From contig NZ_CDDK01000005.1 in the NCBI RefSeq assembly GCF_000820225.1, forward strand, positions 20,883 through 84,882: a stretch of 64,000 nt of DNA. The letters run 5' to 3'. The translations under genes were made by a program, and so were the position numbers. Source of the stretch: Aeromonas veronii bv. veronii (lineage in GTDB: Bacteria; Pseudomonadota; Gammaproteobacteria; Enterobacterales; Aeromonadaceae). This document shows positions 29,072 to 36,661 of this stretch, in pieces (the stretch's first letter is position 1; every line of letters starts with the position of its first letter). The notes beneath the pieces were generated by a model. That model was not told the origin of the DNA and ran no database searches. It worked only from the letters and a program-made list of their open reading frames with translations.

Positions 29072-29522
29072 CTGTTACCTCTTACTTTTCAATCGAATCA
29101 GTCTAACACCCTGAGAGGGTCTGTCTACTGACCGGATGCCATTCTGCGGCGTGTATCAAAGAACATGCCCAGTTTTAGACCGGCTTATCTTAAGCCTGCA
29201 GGATGAATCATGAATGAACAGTCAAAAAAAGGGGGTCACAATGAAGGACCCCCGAAAAGTAGCATGCTAAGTCCATTGTTGCGGAGCTCGCAACCTTCAC
29301 ATGCTTGCCAAGTCTGACGAGCAAGGCAGAGGGGCCACACCCGTATAAATGCTTCAGCTTTAATAGACTGCTTATAAATCAGAAGGTTCACTGGATCTAG
29401 CGAAGATCCGGAAGATCATTGTTATTCAGAATACTCTGACTATGGGGGCCAAGCCAGAAACGGCCCCTCTTTTACTTGATCCGCCTCTCAAAATCCAGCG
29501 ATTTACTTTGATGACAAAGTAA
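29072..29522 (-). other. ftsX-rpoH intergenic region with hairpins
   Basis: About 450 bases with no supported protein gene. On the minus strand, GGGGGTC (29231-29237) pairs with GACCCCC (29247-29253) and is followed by seven T residues: a terminator for ftsX read-through or for a small transcript. A second hairpin, GGGGCC (29445-29450) with GGCCCC (29462-29467), lies near the ftsX end; its T-run is on the plus strand. The final 130 bases before rpoH probably hold its promoters. Confidence 0.5.
29224..29253 (-). terminator. Minus-strand terminator between ftsX and rpoH
   Basis: GGGGGTC/GACCCCC stem (29231-29253) with a 9-base loop and seven T residues on the minus strand (A-run at 29224-29230). 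It would separate ftsYEX transcription from rpoH. Confidence 0.75.
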
Positions 29523-30476
29523 TCAGGATGGTTCGATGTCGCGAATGTGGCGATGGACCGAGAACCAGGAGGCAATCAGCCCCAGCAGGGCGCCCAGCAA
29601 GATCAGATTGATCCCGTCTACCGCCCCCATGCCAACCAGCCGGAAGTTACTGTTATACAAGCCTGCCAGCTCCTTCACCACCCCCTCGCTCCAGATCACC
29701 ATCACTTCGGTCAGCCACCAGGCCAGCATGCCGCCGATGACCCCGAACCAGATACCGGTATAGAGGAAGGGACGATGAATAAAGGAGTCGGTCGCCCCCA
29801 CCAGCTTGAGCACTTCAATCTCGGAACGCTGGTTGAGGATGTTGAGACGCAGGGTATTGCCGACAATCAGCAACACGGCGGAGAGCAGCAGCACCGCGAT
29901 ACCGGTAATGGTGTGGCGCAGCAGGTTCATGATCCCCTGCAGCCGGGTCAGCCACTGCAGATCCAGCTTGCCCTGTTCGACCCCCACCTCGTTATTGAGC
30001 TTGCTGAGCAGCTCGGCGGCCCCTTCCGGGTTCTGCCAGCGCGGATCCGGGATGACGCTCAGCACAGGCGGTAGCGGGTTGCTGTCCAGATAATCGAGCG
30101 CATCGCCGAAGCCGGAGATCTCACGAAACTCCCGCAACGCATCGTCACGGCTCAGGTAGGTGACCGAATCCACCTCGGGATAGAGCAGGATCCTGTGCTG
30201 CAGATCGAGAATGCTCTGCTCCGGCAGATCCTTGCGCAGGTAAAGGGAGATCTGGGAACTGCTCTGCCAGCTCCCCTCCACGACCTCGGCGTTTTTCAGC
30301 AGCACGTGGAAGCAGGATGGCAGCGCCAGACTGACGCCCAGCACCGCCAGCGTCATCAGTGAGGCGAGCGGATTGCGCCACAACTCCCCGAGACTGGCAA
30401 ACGCTTGCCGCACATGGTCAACCCCGTACATCATCAGACGACGCAGCAGCGGTTGTTTATGACGAACGATAGCCAT
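29523..30476 (-). CDS. ftsX: Cell division protein FtsX
   Basis: 317 residues with four membrane helices: one near 40-60, then three in the C-terminal half (about 190-215, 240-265 and 285-310). A large extracellular domain lies between the first two (SSQISLYLRKDLPEQ). This is the FtsX permease-like subunit that couples FtsE ATP use to periplasmic amidase activation through EnvC. Its start overlaps the ftsE stop (TGATG). Confidence 0.94.
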   Translation of the reverse strand: MAIVRHKQPLLRRLMMYGVDHVRQAFASLGELWRNPLASLMTLAVLGVSLALPSCFHVLLKNAEVVEGSWQSSSQISLYLRKDLPEQSILDLQHRILLYPEVDSVTYLSRDDALREFREISGFGDALDYLDSNPLPPVLSVIPDPRWQNPEGAAELLSKLNNEVGVEQGKLDLQWLTRLQGIMNLLRHTITGIAVLLLSAVLLIVGNTLRLNILNQRSEIEVLKLVGATDSFIHRPFLYTGIWFGVIGGMLAWWLTEVMVIWSEGVVKELAGLYNSNFRLVGMGAVDGINLILLGALLGLIASWFSVHRHIRDIEPS

Positions 30477-31144
30477 CAGAGCTCCTCCCCGGCCGAATAC
30501 ATGCGACCCGCCTTGAGGGTCAGGGTGCGATAGCGCATGCGCGCGATCAGCCCCAGATCGTGGGTAGCAATCAGCACCGAGACCCCAAAATTATTGAACT
30601 CCTGAAATAGCCGCATGATATCCATGGAGAGCTGGGGATCCAGGTTGCCGGTCGGTTCATCCGCCAGCAGCAGCGGCGGCTTGTTGACGATGGCACGAGC
30701 GATGCCGACCCGCTGCTGCTCACCACCGGAGAGCATGCGCGGCTGGTAACGCTCCTTGCCGAGCAGCCCCACCTTGTCCAGCGCCGCCGCCACCCGCTTG
30801 TTGATGTCCGCATGGCTGTAGCCATCGATCACCAGCGGCAGCGCCACGTTGTCGAACACGGTGCGGTCCATCAGCAGGCGGTGATCCTGAAAGATCATCC
30901 CGATCTGGCGGCGAACATAGGGGATCTGGCTGCGCTGGATATGGCTGACATCATCACCATGAAAGAAGACGCGACCATCGGTCGGACGCTCCATCACGCT
31001 GATCAGTTTGAGGAGGGTACTCTTGCCCGCCCCCGAGTGCCCGGTCAGAAAGGCCATCTCTCCCTTGCGCAGGTGAAAGCTGACCTTTTGCAGCGCCTGA
31101 TGGCCGCCGCTGTATACCTTGCTGACCTTGTCAAAACGAATCAT
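30476..31144 (-). CDS. ftsE: Cell division ATP-binding protein FtsE
   Basis: 222 residues of the ABC ATPase family. Walker A is [11 protein letters not shown] (about 36-46), the signature is [14 protein letters not shown], and Walker B is [13 protein letters not shown]. The ATG at 31144 has AGGGAA upstream; the frame is open to 31195. It pairs with FtsX at the septum. Confidence 0.95.
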   Translation of the reverse strand: MIRFDKVSKVYSGGHQALQKVSFHLRKGEMAFLTGHSGAGKSTLLKLISVMERPTDGRVFFHGDDVSHIQRSQIPYVRRQIGMIFQDHRLLMDRTVFDNVALPLVIDGYSHADINKRVAAALDKVGLLGKERYQPRMLSGGEQQRVGIARAIVNKPPLLLADEPTGNLDPQLSMDIMRLFQEFNNFGVSVLIATHDLGLIARMRYRTLTLKAGRMYSAGEEL

Positions 31145-31233
31145 AACGGTTCCCTGAAATTGACAAACCCCGACCGGAGTCGGGGTATGGAACACTTACT
31201 CATCACGGCTGAGCTGACTCATCGCGGCCGGAC

Positions 31234-33111
31234 TTATTCATCGCGGCTGAAGAGCGCCTCGATGAAGTCGTTGGCAACGAAGGGACGCAGATCGTCGATC
31301 CCCTCGCCCACCCCGATATAGCGGATCGGGATCTGGAACTTGTCGGCCACCGCAAAGATGACGCCGCCCTTGGCCGTGCCATCCAGCTTGGTGAGGGTGA
31401 TGCCGGTCAGGCCAACCGCCTCGCTGAACAGCTTGGCCTGGCTCAGCGCATTCTGGCCGGTGCCGGCGTCCAGCGTCAGCATGATCTCGTGGGGCGCCTC
31501 TTCATCCAGCTTCTTCATCACCCGCACCACCTTCTTGAGCTCTTCCATCAGGTTGCTCTTGTTCTGCAGGCGACCGGCGGTGTCGGCGATCAGCACATCA
31601 GCCCCGCGGGAGCGGGCGGCCTCGATGGCGTCATAAATGACGGAAGCGGAGTCGGCACCGGTATGCTGGGCAATCACCGGAATGTTGTTGCGCTGACCCC
31701 AAACCTGCAGCTGTTCGACCGCTGCGGCACGGAAGGTGTCACCCGCCGCCAGCATCACGCTCTTGCCTTCAGCCTGGAACTGCTTGGCCAGCTTGCCGAT
31801 GGTGGTGGTCTTGCCGACGCCGTTTACGCCGACCATCAGGATCACATAAGGCTTCTTGCTGGTGTCGATCACCAGCGGCTGCTCGACCTTGGCCAGCATC
31901 TCGCCCATGTCCTGCTTGAGCAAACCGTAGAGCGCCTCGGCATCCTTGAGCTGCTTGCGATCCGCGTGCTGCACCAGCCCTTCGATGATGCGGGTGGTGG
32001 TGTCGACGCCGAGATCGGCGGTCAGCAGCTGGGTTTCCAGCTCTTCAAACAGCTCATCGTCGATCTTCTTGCCACGAAACAGGCCGAAGAAACCGGAACC
32101 GATATTCTCCTTGGTGCGCACCAGACTGCGCTTGAGGCGAGCAAAGAAGCCCTCCCGCTGCGGTTTGTCCTGGGTGTCGTCGTCCACCTTGGCGGCCAGC
32201 GGCAGGGCAGCCAGGGCGGCGGCCTCAGCCTCCATCGCGGCGACCAGGCGCATATCTTCCGCTCGCTGGGCCTCTTTGGCGATACGGGCTTCTTCCGCAG
32301 CCTGAGCTTCGGCGGCAATGCGAGCCTCCTCCGCAGCGCGGGCTTCGGCAGCAATACGGGCCTCTTCCGCGGCGCGGACTTCGGCAGCGATACGAGCCTC
32401 TTCCGCAGCGCGGGCTTCGGCGGCAATGCGAGCCTCTTCCGCAGCGCGAGCCTCGGCAGCAATACGAGCCTCTTCTGCAGCGCGAGCTTCGGCGGCAATG
32501 CGAGATTCTTCCGCGGCGCGAGCCTCGGCAGCAATACGAGCCTCTTCTGCAGCGCGAGCCTCGGCAGCAATACGAGCCTCCTCTGCAGCGCGAGCCTCGG
32601 CGGCGATACGAGCATCTGCTGCAGCGCGGGCTTCGGCAGCAATGCGAGCCTCTTCCGCAGCGCGAGCTTCGGCGGCGATGCGGGCCTCTTCCGCGGCGCG
32701 AGCTTCGGCAGCAATACGAGCTTCTTCGGCTGCCTTGACCTCAGCGGCTTGCGCCTCTGCGGCAGTGCGAGCGGCTTCAGCGGCACGCTCCTCTTCGGCG
32801 ATCAGCGCTTCGTTGACGATCACCGGCTCCAGATCGGAAGCGCACTCCTCCACCACCAGCGGGCCGTGGTCGTCCAGCTCGGTCGGCAGACAGCAATCAT
32901 CCTGCAAAACGGAATTCTGTGCGCTGGCAGGCACTTCGGGGGCAACGGCCGGCGTACTATCGGAAACAGTGGAATCGGAAACAGGAGCGGGGGTAGCAGT
33001 GACCTCGGGCTCAACGGTAACGGGGGTGGCTTGGGGTGTCTGTGGTTGGACAGCCTCAGCCTCTTCTTTCTTGCGGCCGAAACCCAGCCAGGAAAACAAA
33101 CCTTTTGCCAT
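31234..33111 (-). CDS. ftsY: Signal recognition particle receptor FtsY with expanded repeat domain
   Basis: 625 residues, longer than the 497 of E. coli FtsY. The N-terminus (MAKGLFSWLGFGRKKEE) resembles the lipid-binding start. Residues 127-282 are 13 copies of a 12-residue unit close to AAEEARIAAEAR, predicted to be a long charged helix. The C-terminal NG GTPase domain is intact: GVNGVGKTTTIGKLA, DTFRAAAVEQL, DTAGRLQN and TKLDGTAKGG. It docks ribosome-SRP complexes at the membrane. First gene of ftsYEX, divergent from rsmD. Confidence 0.95.
   Translation of the reverse strand: MAKGLFSWLGFGRKKEEAEAVQPQTPQATPVTVEPEVTATPAPVSDSTVSDSTPAVAPEVPASAQNSVLQDDCCLPTELDDHGPLVVEECASDLEPVIVNEALIAEEERAAEAARTAAEAQAAEVKAAEEARIAAEARAAEEARIAAEARAAEEARIAAEARAAADARIAAEARAAEEARIAAEARAAEEARIAAEARAAEESRIAAEARAAEEARIAAEARAAEEARIAAEARAAEEARIAAEVRAAEEARIAAEARAAEEARIAAEAQAAEEARIAKEAQRAEDMRLVAAMEAEAAALAALPLAAKVDDDTQDKPQREGFFARLKRSLVRTKENIGSGFFGLFRGKKIDDELFEELETQLLTADLGVDTTTRIIEGLVQHADRKQLKDAEALYGLLKQDMGEMLAKVEQPLVIDTSKKPYVILMVGVNGVGKTTTIGKLAKQFQAEGKSVMLAAGDTFRAAAVEQLQVWGQRNNIPVIAQHTGADSASVIYDAIEAARSRGADVLIADTAGRLQNKSNLMEELKKVVRVMKKLDEEAPHEIMLTLDAGTGQNALSQAKLFSEAVGLTGITLTKLDGTAKGGVIFAVADKFQIPIRYIGVGEGIDDLRPFVANDFIEALFSRDE
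32266..32733 (-). repeat. 13 x 36-bp tandem repeat inside ftsY
   Basis: Thirteen direct 36-bp units encode AAEEARIAAEAR-type 12-mers. Units differ mainly at third codon positions plus a few residue changes (AAADARIA, ESRIA, AAEVR, AKEAQ). The ordered Glu/Ala/Arg spacing suggests a single alpha helix or coiled coil. The repeat also creates long open frames on the opposite strand, which I do not consider genes. Confidence 0.95.
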
Positions 33112-33221
33112 CTAAAAATACTCACATCAAAGGCTGACTGCTAAGATAGCCGTCCCTTGGCGGGTCGGCATAAAAATGAACCGCCTTATACTACCACTTT
33201 ATTTTCTGACGATGAAACGCG

Positions 33222-33851
33222 ATGCCCAGAGTGAAATCCAGCCGTAGCAACCCGAGCAAGAGTCCCGCCCCGCAAGGAAAATCGGGCTTTGTAAGAATCA
33301 TCAGCGGCCAGTGGCGAGGCCGCAAATTGCCGGTCAAGGATGTGGAGGGGCTCAGACCCACCACGGATCGCGTCAAGGAGACCATCTTCAACTGGCTGGC
33401 CCCCCACATTCGTGGCACCCGCTGCCTGGATCTGTTTGCCGGTAGCGGCGGACTCGGACTGGAGGCACTGTCGCGCTATGCCGAGCAGGTGACCCTGATC
33501 GAGATGGACAAAGGGGCCGCCGACCAGATCAAGAAGAACCTGACCGCCCTCGGCAGCAGTCAGGGTCAGGTGATCCAGTCAGATGCAGTGAGCTGGCTGC
33601 AAGGCCCGGCCACGCCGTTTGATCTGGTGTTCCTCGATCCACCGTTTCGCCGCGAGCTGCTGCCGCAAGTGTGCGAACTGCTGGAGCAGCGCGGCTGGCT
33701 GGCAGCGGACGCCCTCATCTATCTGGAGCGGGAGAAGGAGATGGCCGATCTGGCGCTGCCTGCCAGCTGGCAACTACTCAAGGATAAACAGGCAGGTCAG
33801 GTCTGTTATCAACTCTATCTACGGGAGGTAAACAATGAAGCGGGTCTTTAA
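33222..33851 (+). CDS. rsmD: 16S rRNA (guanine966-N2)-methyltransferase RsmD
   Basis: 209 residues. RIISGQWRGRKLPV and LRPTTDRVKETIFNWL are the family opening, followed by the SAM-binding motif CLDLFAGSGGLGLEALSR and the catalytic N/DPPF motif (FDLVFLDPPFRREL). It methylates G966 of 16S rRNA in the 30S subunit. It is divergent from ftsY and overlaps the start of yhhL, as in enteric bacteria. Confidence 0.94.
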   Translation: MPRVKSSRSNPSKSPAPQGKSGFVRIISGQWRGRKLPVKDVEGLRPTTDRVKETIFNWLAPHIRGTRCLDLFAGSGGLGLEALSRYAEQVTLIEMDKGAADQIKKNLTALGSSQGQVIQSDAVSWLQGPATPFDLVFLDPPFRRELLPQVCELLEQRGWLAADALIYLEREKEMADLALPASWQLLKDKQAGQVCYQLYLREVNNEAGL

Positions 33852-34146
33852 TCTGTTGGCGATGGGGCTGATATTGTTCTTCTGGTTTGGCGTGCTGGTG
33901 AGCCTGATTGCCCCGCTGCCCGGCAAACTCAACGGCTTTCTGCCGGTCTGCGGCGTGATCGTCGCCCTGCTGCACTGGCTGCAGGCCAGCATGATCAAGG
34001 CAGCTTGCAAACGCTACTTCGCGGTCACCAAGGCCGAATTTGTCACTGTGCTGATATTTGGCGTGTTTGGCATGGTCGACATTCGTCAGCGCCTGCAAGA
34101 GATCGTCAACGCCGCCCAGCGCGGCAATCTCTCCGGCAAACCATAA
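33835..34146 (+). CDS. yhhL: DUF1145 family membrane protein (YhhL-like)
   Basis: 103 residues with two or three hydrophobic helices (about 5-28, 33-55 and 70-82). The sequence style (LNLLAMGLILFFW-like start, LLHWLQASMIK) and its position overlapping the 3' end of rsmD match YhhL/DUF1145. Function unknown. It ends immediately before the terminator of the convergent CsrB-type RNA. Confidence 0.85.
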   Translation: MKRVFNLLAMGLILFFWFGVLVSLIAPLPGKLNGFLPVCGVIVALLHWLQASMIKAACKRYFAVTKAEFVTVLIFGVFGMVDIRQRLQEIVNAAQRGNLSGKP

Positions 34147-34176
34147 AAGAAAAGGGGACGGCGGTAGCCGTCCCCT
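34145..34176 (-). terminator. Intrinsic terminator of the CsrB-type RNA
   Basis: A 10-bp perfect stem (34153-34162 with 34167-34176, loop GGTA), followed on the minus strand by TTTCTTTT. It abuts the yhhL stop on the other strand and may also block read-through from yhhL. Confidence 0.9.
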
Positions 34177-34646
34177 AGAGTCGTGTCGTCCTGTCCGTAG
34201 AACTGCAATGCTCCCTGCAATCCCTGACGTTATCCTAATCCTTTGGAATATCCCCTTTCCAATCCGTTGGCGTGTCCTGCGGCGTTCCTGGCCTGGCAAT
34301 TCATCCTGAACTGCTTCACTGTCTCCATCCTGGAGGTGTCCATTACCACGTCCTGTGGGGTTCCTTGCGTCTTCCTGACAGATAACCATCCGGGTTATCT
34401 CACTTCATCCTGAAGTATTCCTCTCGCATCCGGCGAGGTCCTGTTCATCCTGAAGAACGAGGTTCCGTTCGTTCTGCTCCCATCCCGAGAGTGTCCTGCC
34501 GCATCCCGCGGTGTTCCTTTATTCATCCGTGACGATAATCATCCTGATTATCGAGCTCATCCTGAGGTGTCCCTTGTCCACATCCTGCGGACTATTCCAT
34601 CTTTATGCGCTGTCCTGCATCCTGCCGAACCAGCTCCGTCCTTGTG
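34145..34646 (-). ncRNA. csrB: CsrB-type CsrA-sequestering small RNA
   Basis: On the minus strand this segment carries roughly 35-40 GGA triplets, including eight copies of CAGGATG and many CGGATG, GGGATG and AGGAC variants. Several sit in the loops of small perfect hairpins, for example GATAAT-CAGGATG-ATTATC and CCGC-GGGATG-CGG types. This is the hallmark of CsrB/CsrC RNAs, which bind many CsrA dimers and so relieve CsrA repression. The 3' end is an intrinsic terminator: AGGGGACGGC (34153-34162) with GCCGTCCCCT (34167-34176), then T-rich on the minus strand. The 5' end is set from a promoter and is approximate. About 500 nt, longer than the 369-nt E. coli CsrB. Confidence 0.92.
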
Positions 34647-34652
34647 AGACCC

Positions 34653-34680
34653 ATACTAAGGAAATGCGCACCCCGAACAA
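34653..34680 (-). promoter_or_regulatory. Putative csrB promoter
   Basis: On the minus strand, TTGTTC (34675-34680) and TAGTAT (34653-34658) are spaced by 16 bases, a good sigma-70 arrangement. Transcription would start near 34646, just before the first GGA motif. A start further upstream cannot be excluded, because three more GGA triplets occur at 34686-34716. Confidence 0.65.
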
Positions 34681-34826
34681 GGGCCATCCGATGATAAAGA
34701 TCCGATGCGGCTCCCATCTCAAAAAACGAACTTAAAAACTAACCTTTTAATATCAGTCAGTTATTTAGTTTCACGGGAAAGCTCGATCATTCTGGCATGG
34801 CTTCGCGTACGGCTCAAAGCGCCAGC

Positions 34827-34857
34827 CTCTTACAGTCGCTATGGCAGATCTCTTACA
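34827..34857 (-). promoter_or_regulatory. UvrY/GacA-type half-sites upstream of csrB
   Basis: Two identical minus-strand TGTAAGAG copies (34827-34834 and 34850-34857) resemble half of the GacA/UvrY consensus TGTAAG-N6-CTTACA. They lie about 180-210 bases upstream of the proposed start, similar to the distance reported for UvrY at E. coli csrB. The second half is poorly matched. Confidence 0.6.
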
Positions 34858-34957
34858 CGGGTTTCGCCCCCAAAAACGGGGCAGGAAAACGGTTCAATCC
34901 TGACGTTAAGACTTAAAAAATAGTTGAATAAATATGCTTAAAAAAACCGCAAAAAAA

Positions 34958-34980
34958 GAGCCGAGACCAGGCTCGACTCT
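34958..34980 (-). terminator. Intrinsic terminator after WYL regulator gene
   Basis: On the minus strand, GAGCC pairs with GGCTC and is followed by a TCTTTTTTT run (A-run about 34954-34962 on the plus strand). It lies about 25 bases past the regulator stop. Confidence 0.75.
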
Positions 34981-35000
34981 TCAACATTCCAATTTTTTAA

Positions 35001-35987
35001 TCAGCTCAAGCGGTTGGCCGGATTGAGATAGGCCTTGCGCAGCGATTCCGGTGCCAGCACCTCCAGTTCACCGCCGATGTTGTTCAACCAGCTGCGAAAC
35101 TCCGGGGTGTCCTGCACTTCGGTCTCCACCACCACGCTGCGCTTGTCATAGCGGGTCATGCGCGGATTGTTGCCGGGGATCTGGTTATCCACCAGCGACT
35201 GGCTGTTGGCATCGATCCGGCCGACGAAGCGGATCGGGCCGCTCACATCCTGATAGCCCTGATCGCGGATCAGCTTCTGGATATTGAAATCCTTCGGCTG
35301 GGTGGCGCTGAAGTTGGTCAGCTCAACGTTCTTGATATGGTCGAACGGGATGCCGTAGACCTTGGGATCCAGCTCGGACAGAGTGCAGAGCAGGATCGGA
35401 CCGTCCGGCTGATTGAGAATGCCGAGCGGGTTGATACGGTCGTAGCAGAGCCACACGGTGCGCTCTTTGATCACGCGCTGGATCTCGGCACTGAACTTGC
35501 GACCACGCCAGAGCGCATCGCGGATCAGGGTGCTGCGGCGGATCTCCGGGTTGCCGGCAAACGGACGCGGTGACTGATGGACACTCTCCAGCCAGCGTTC
35601 GGCCAGTTCGCTCTGGCTGTCGCGGATCACCTGGCTCGCCTTGTCGACCAGCGGATTCAATTCGGTCAGTACACTCGCCGGCAACAGTTGGCTCGCCTGA
35701 TCACTCCAGGTTTTCAGAGCCACCGCCAGCGAGAGCGGCATGATATTGGCAAAGTCGTTGAGGCCGTGGCGCTCGAAGCACCAGCCATGGGGTTTGCTGC
35801 GTTCGTCCGAGGTGAGGTCGAACAGTCCCATGCCGGACATCTCCTCCAGGTCCCGTTGCACGGTACGCAGACTGACGTGGATACCTTCCTCTTCCAGTTT
35901 TACCTGGAGTTGGCTGGCGGTCAGCTTGTAAGGGCGGTGCGGGATGCAACGCGCCAAGGTCAGTTGTCGTAACAGCTTCTTGCTCAT
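35001..35987 (-). CDS. WYL-domain transcriptional regulator
   Basis: 328 residues. An N-terminal winged helix (ARCIPHRPYKLTASQLQVKLEEEG, SLRTVQRDLEEM) resembles DeoR-type domains. A central WYL domain (about 180-245; ERTVWLCYDRINPLG, GIPFDHIKNVELTNF) and a WCX C-terminal extension follow. WYL regulators bind nucleic-acid or nucleotide ligands and often autoregulate. The ATG at 35987 is chosen over a GTG at 36002. Perfect palindromes lie just upstream. No defence genes are next to it. Confidence 0.88.
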   Translation of the reverse strand: MSKKLLRQLTLARCIPHRPYKLTASQLQVKLEEEGIHVSLRTVQRDLEEMSGMGLFDLTSDERSKPHGWCFERHGLNDFANIMPLSLAVALKTWSDQASQLLPASVLTELNPLVDKASQVIRDSQSELAERWLESVHQSPRPFAGNPEIRRSTLIRDALWRGRKFSAEIQRVIKERTVWLCYDRINPLGILNQPDGPILLCTLSELDPKVYGIPFDHIKNVELTNFSATQPKDFNIQKLIRDQGYQDVSGPIRFVGRIDANSQSLVDNQIPGNNPRMTRYDKRSVVVETEVQDTPEFRSWLNNIGGELEVLAPESLRKAYLNPANRLS

Positions 35988-36032
35988 GGTGCTTGCCTTC
36001 ACTGGTTTAGCGTTGACTGTATGCTAGTCGTG

Positions 36033-36077
36033 ACTTGCGACAGTCTATGTCGCAAGTTTTGCTGCGACAACTGTCGC
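36033..36077. promoter_or_regulatory. Palindromic operator cluster upstream of WYL regulator
   Basis: ACTTGCGACA (36033-36042) pairs with TGTCGCAAGT (36048-36057), a perfect 10-bp inverted repeat with a 5-base spacer. A second palindrome, GCGACA (36064-36069) and TGTCGC (36072-36077), follows. Four GCGACA half-sites thus lie within 45 bases, 50 bases upstream of the regulator start, suggesting autoregulation. Confidence 0.75.
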
Positions 36078-36246
36078 CATTTTCATACAAAACACACTAA
36101 ATAATTGATTTATAAAGACAATGCACTCAAAAAAGGAGCCGCTAGAGGCTAAAATTAGCCAAAAATCCCTCAAATGAAAGTTCTATGTTGCGATTTATTG
36201 TCAGCATAAAACTCCGATTAATTAATTCATCTCAGAATATGATTTC

Positions 36247-36272
36247 AGGGGAGAGCATGACTCTCCCCTTTT
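36247..36272 (-). terminator. Hairpin after sirB2-like gene
   Basis: AGGGGAGAG (36247-36255) pairs with CTCTCCCCT (36261-36269). It follows the stop of the SirB2-like gene by a few bases; the T-run is on the plus strand, so minus-strand termination is uncertain. Confidence 0.5.
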
Positions 36273-36274
36273 GC

Positions 36275-36661
36275 TCACATCAGCCACGACCAGGCTGACT
36301 TGGTGATGGCCGCACCGACCATGTAGCCAAACACCGCCAGCGCCGCCACACCGGCCACCAGCTTCTGACCGCGGGCCGGGCGCTTGAGCGCCATGACACC
36401 CAGACCGATATAGAGCACCAGTGCAACCAGCTTGGCCATCAGCCAGGGTTGTTGACCCGGGCTCAACTGCAAGGCCACCGCCAGTAACACACCAAACAGC
36501 AGCAGGAAGGTGTCGTTGATATGCGGCAGGATCTTCAGCCACTTCTGCTGCAACCGATCGCTGCCGGCCAGCGCCAGACTCCAGCGATAGATAAAGAGCA
36601 GCAGACTGACCAGCGCGAGCGTCATATGCAGGTGTTTGAACATGGGGTAATAGGCAATCAT
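36275..36661 (-). CDS. SirB2-family inner-membrane protein
   Basis: 128 residues with four hydrophobic helices (about 10-28, 48-66, 75-92 and 102-120). The opening with HLHMTLALVSLLLFIYRW and the HINDTFLLLFGV motif match the SirB family. Function unknown. The start overlaps the stop of kefB in ATGA, so the two are co-transcribed; this arrangement is unlike the enteric sirB2 position next to prmC. Confidence 0.85.
   Translation of the reverse strand: MIAYYPMFKHLHMTLALVSLLLFIYRWSLALAGSDRLQQKWLKILPHINDTFLLLFGVLLAVALQLSPGQQPWLMAKLVALVLYIGLGVMALKRPARGQKLVAGVAALAVFGYMVGAAITKSAWSWLM

Noticed and set aside
31489..33144. A 551-codon open frame antiparallel to ftsY, rich in Ser, Gly and Phe repeats.
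   Set aside because: It is created by the 36-bp ftsY repeats; ftsY has all GTPase motifs, and the antisense frame has no ribosome site or recognisable domain.
34511..34735. A plus-strand frame of 74 codons within the csrB region.
   Set aside because: The sequence is explained by repeated CATCCTG motifs of the minus-strand RNA; no ribosome site.
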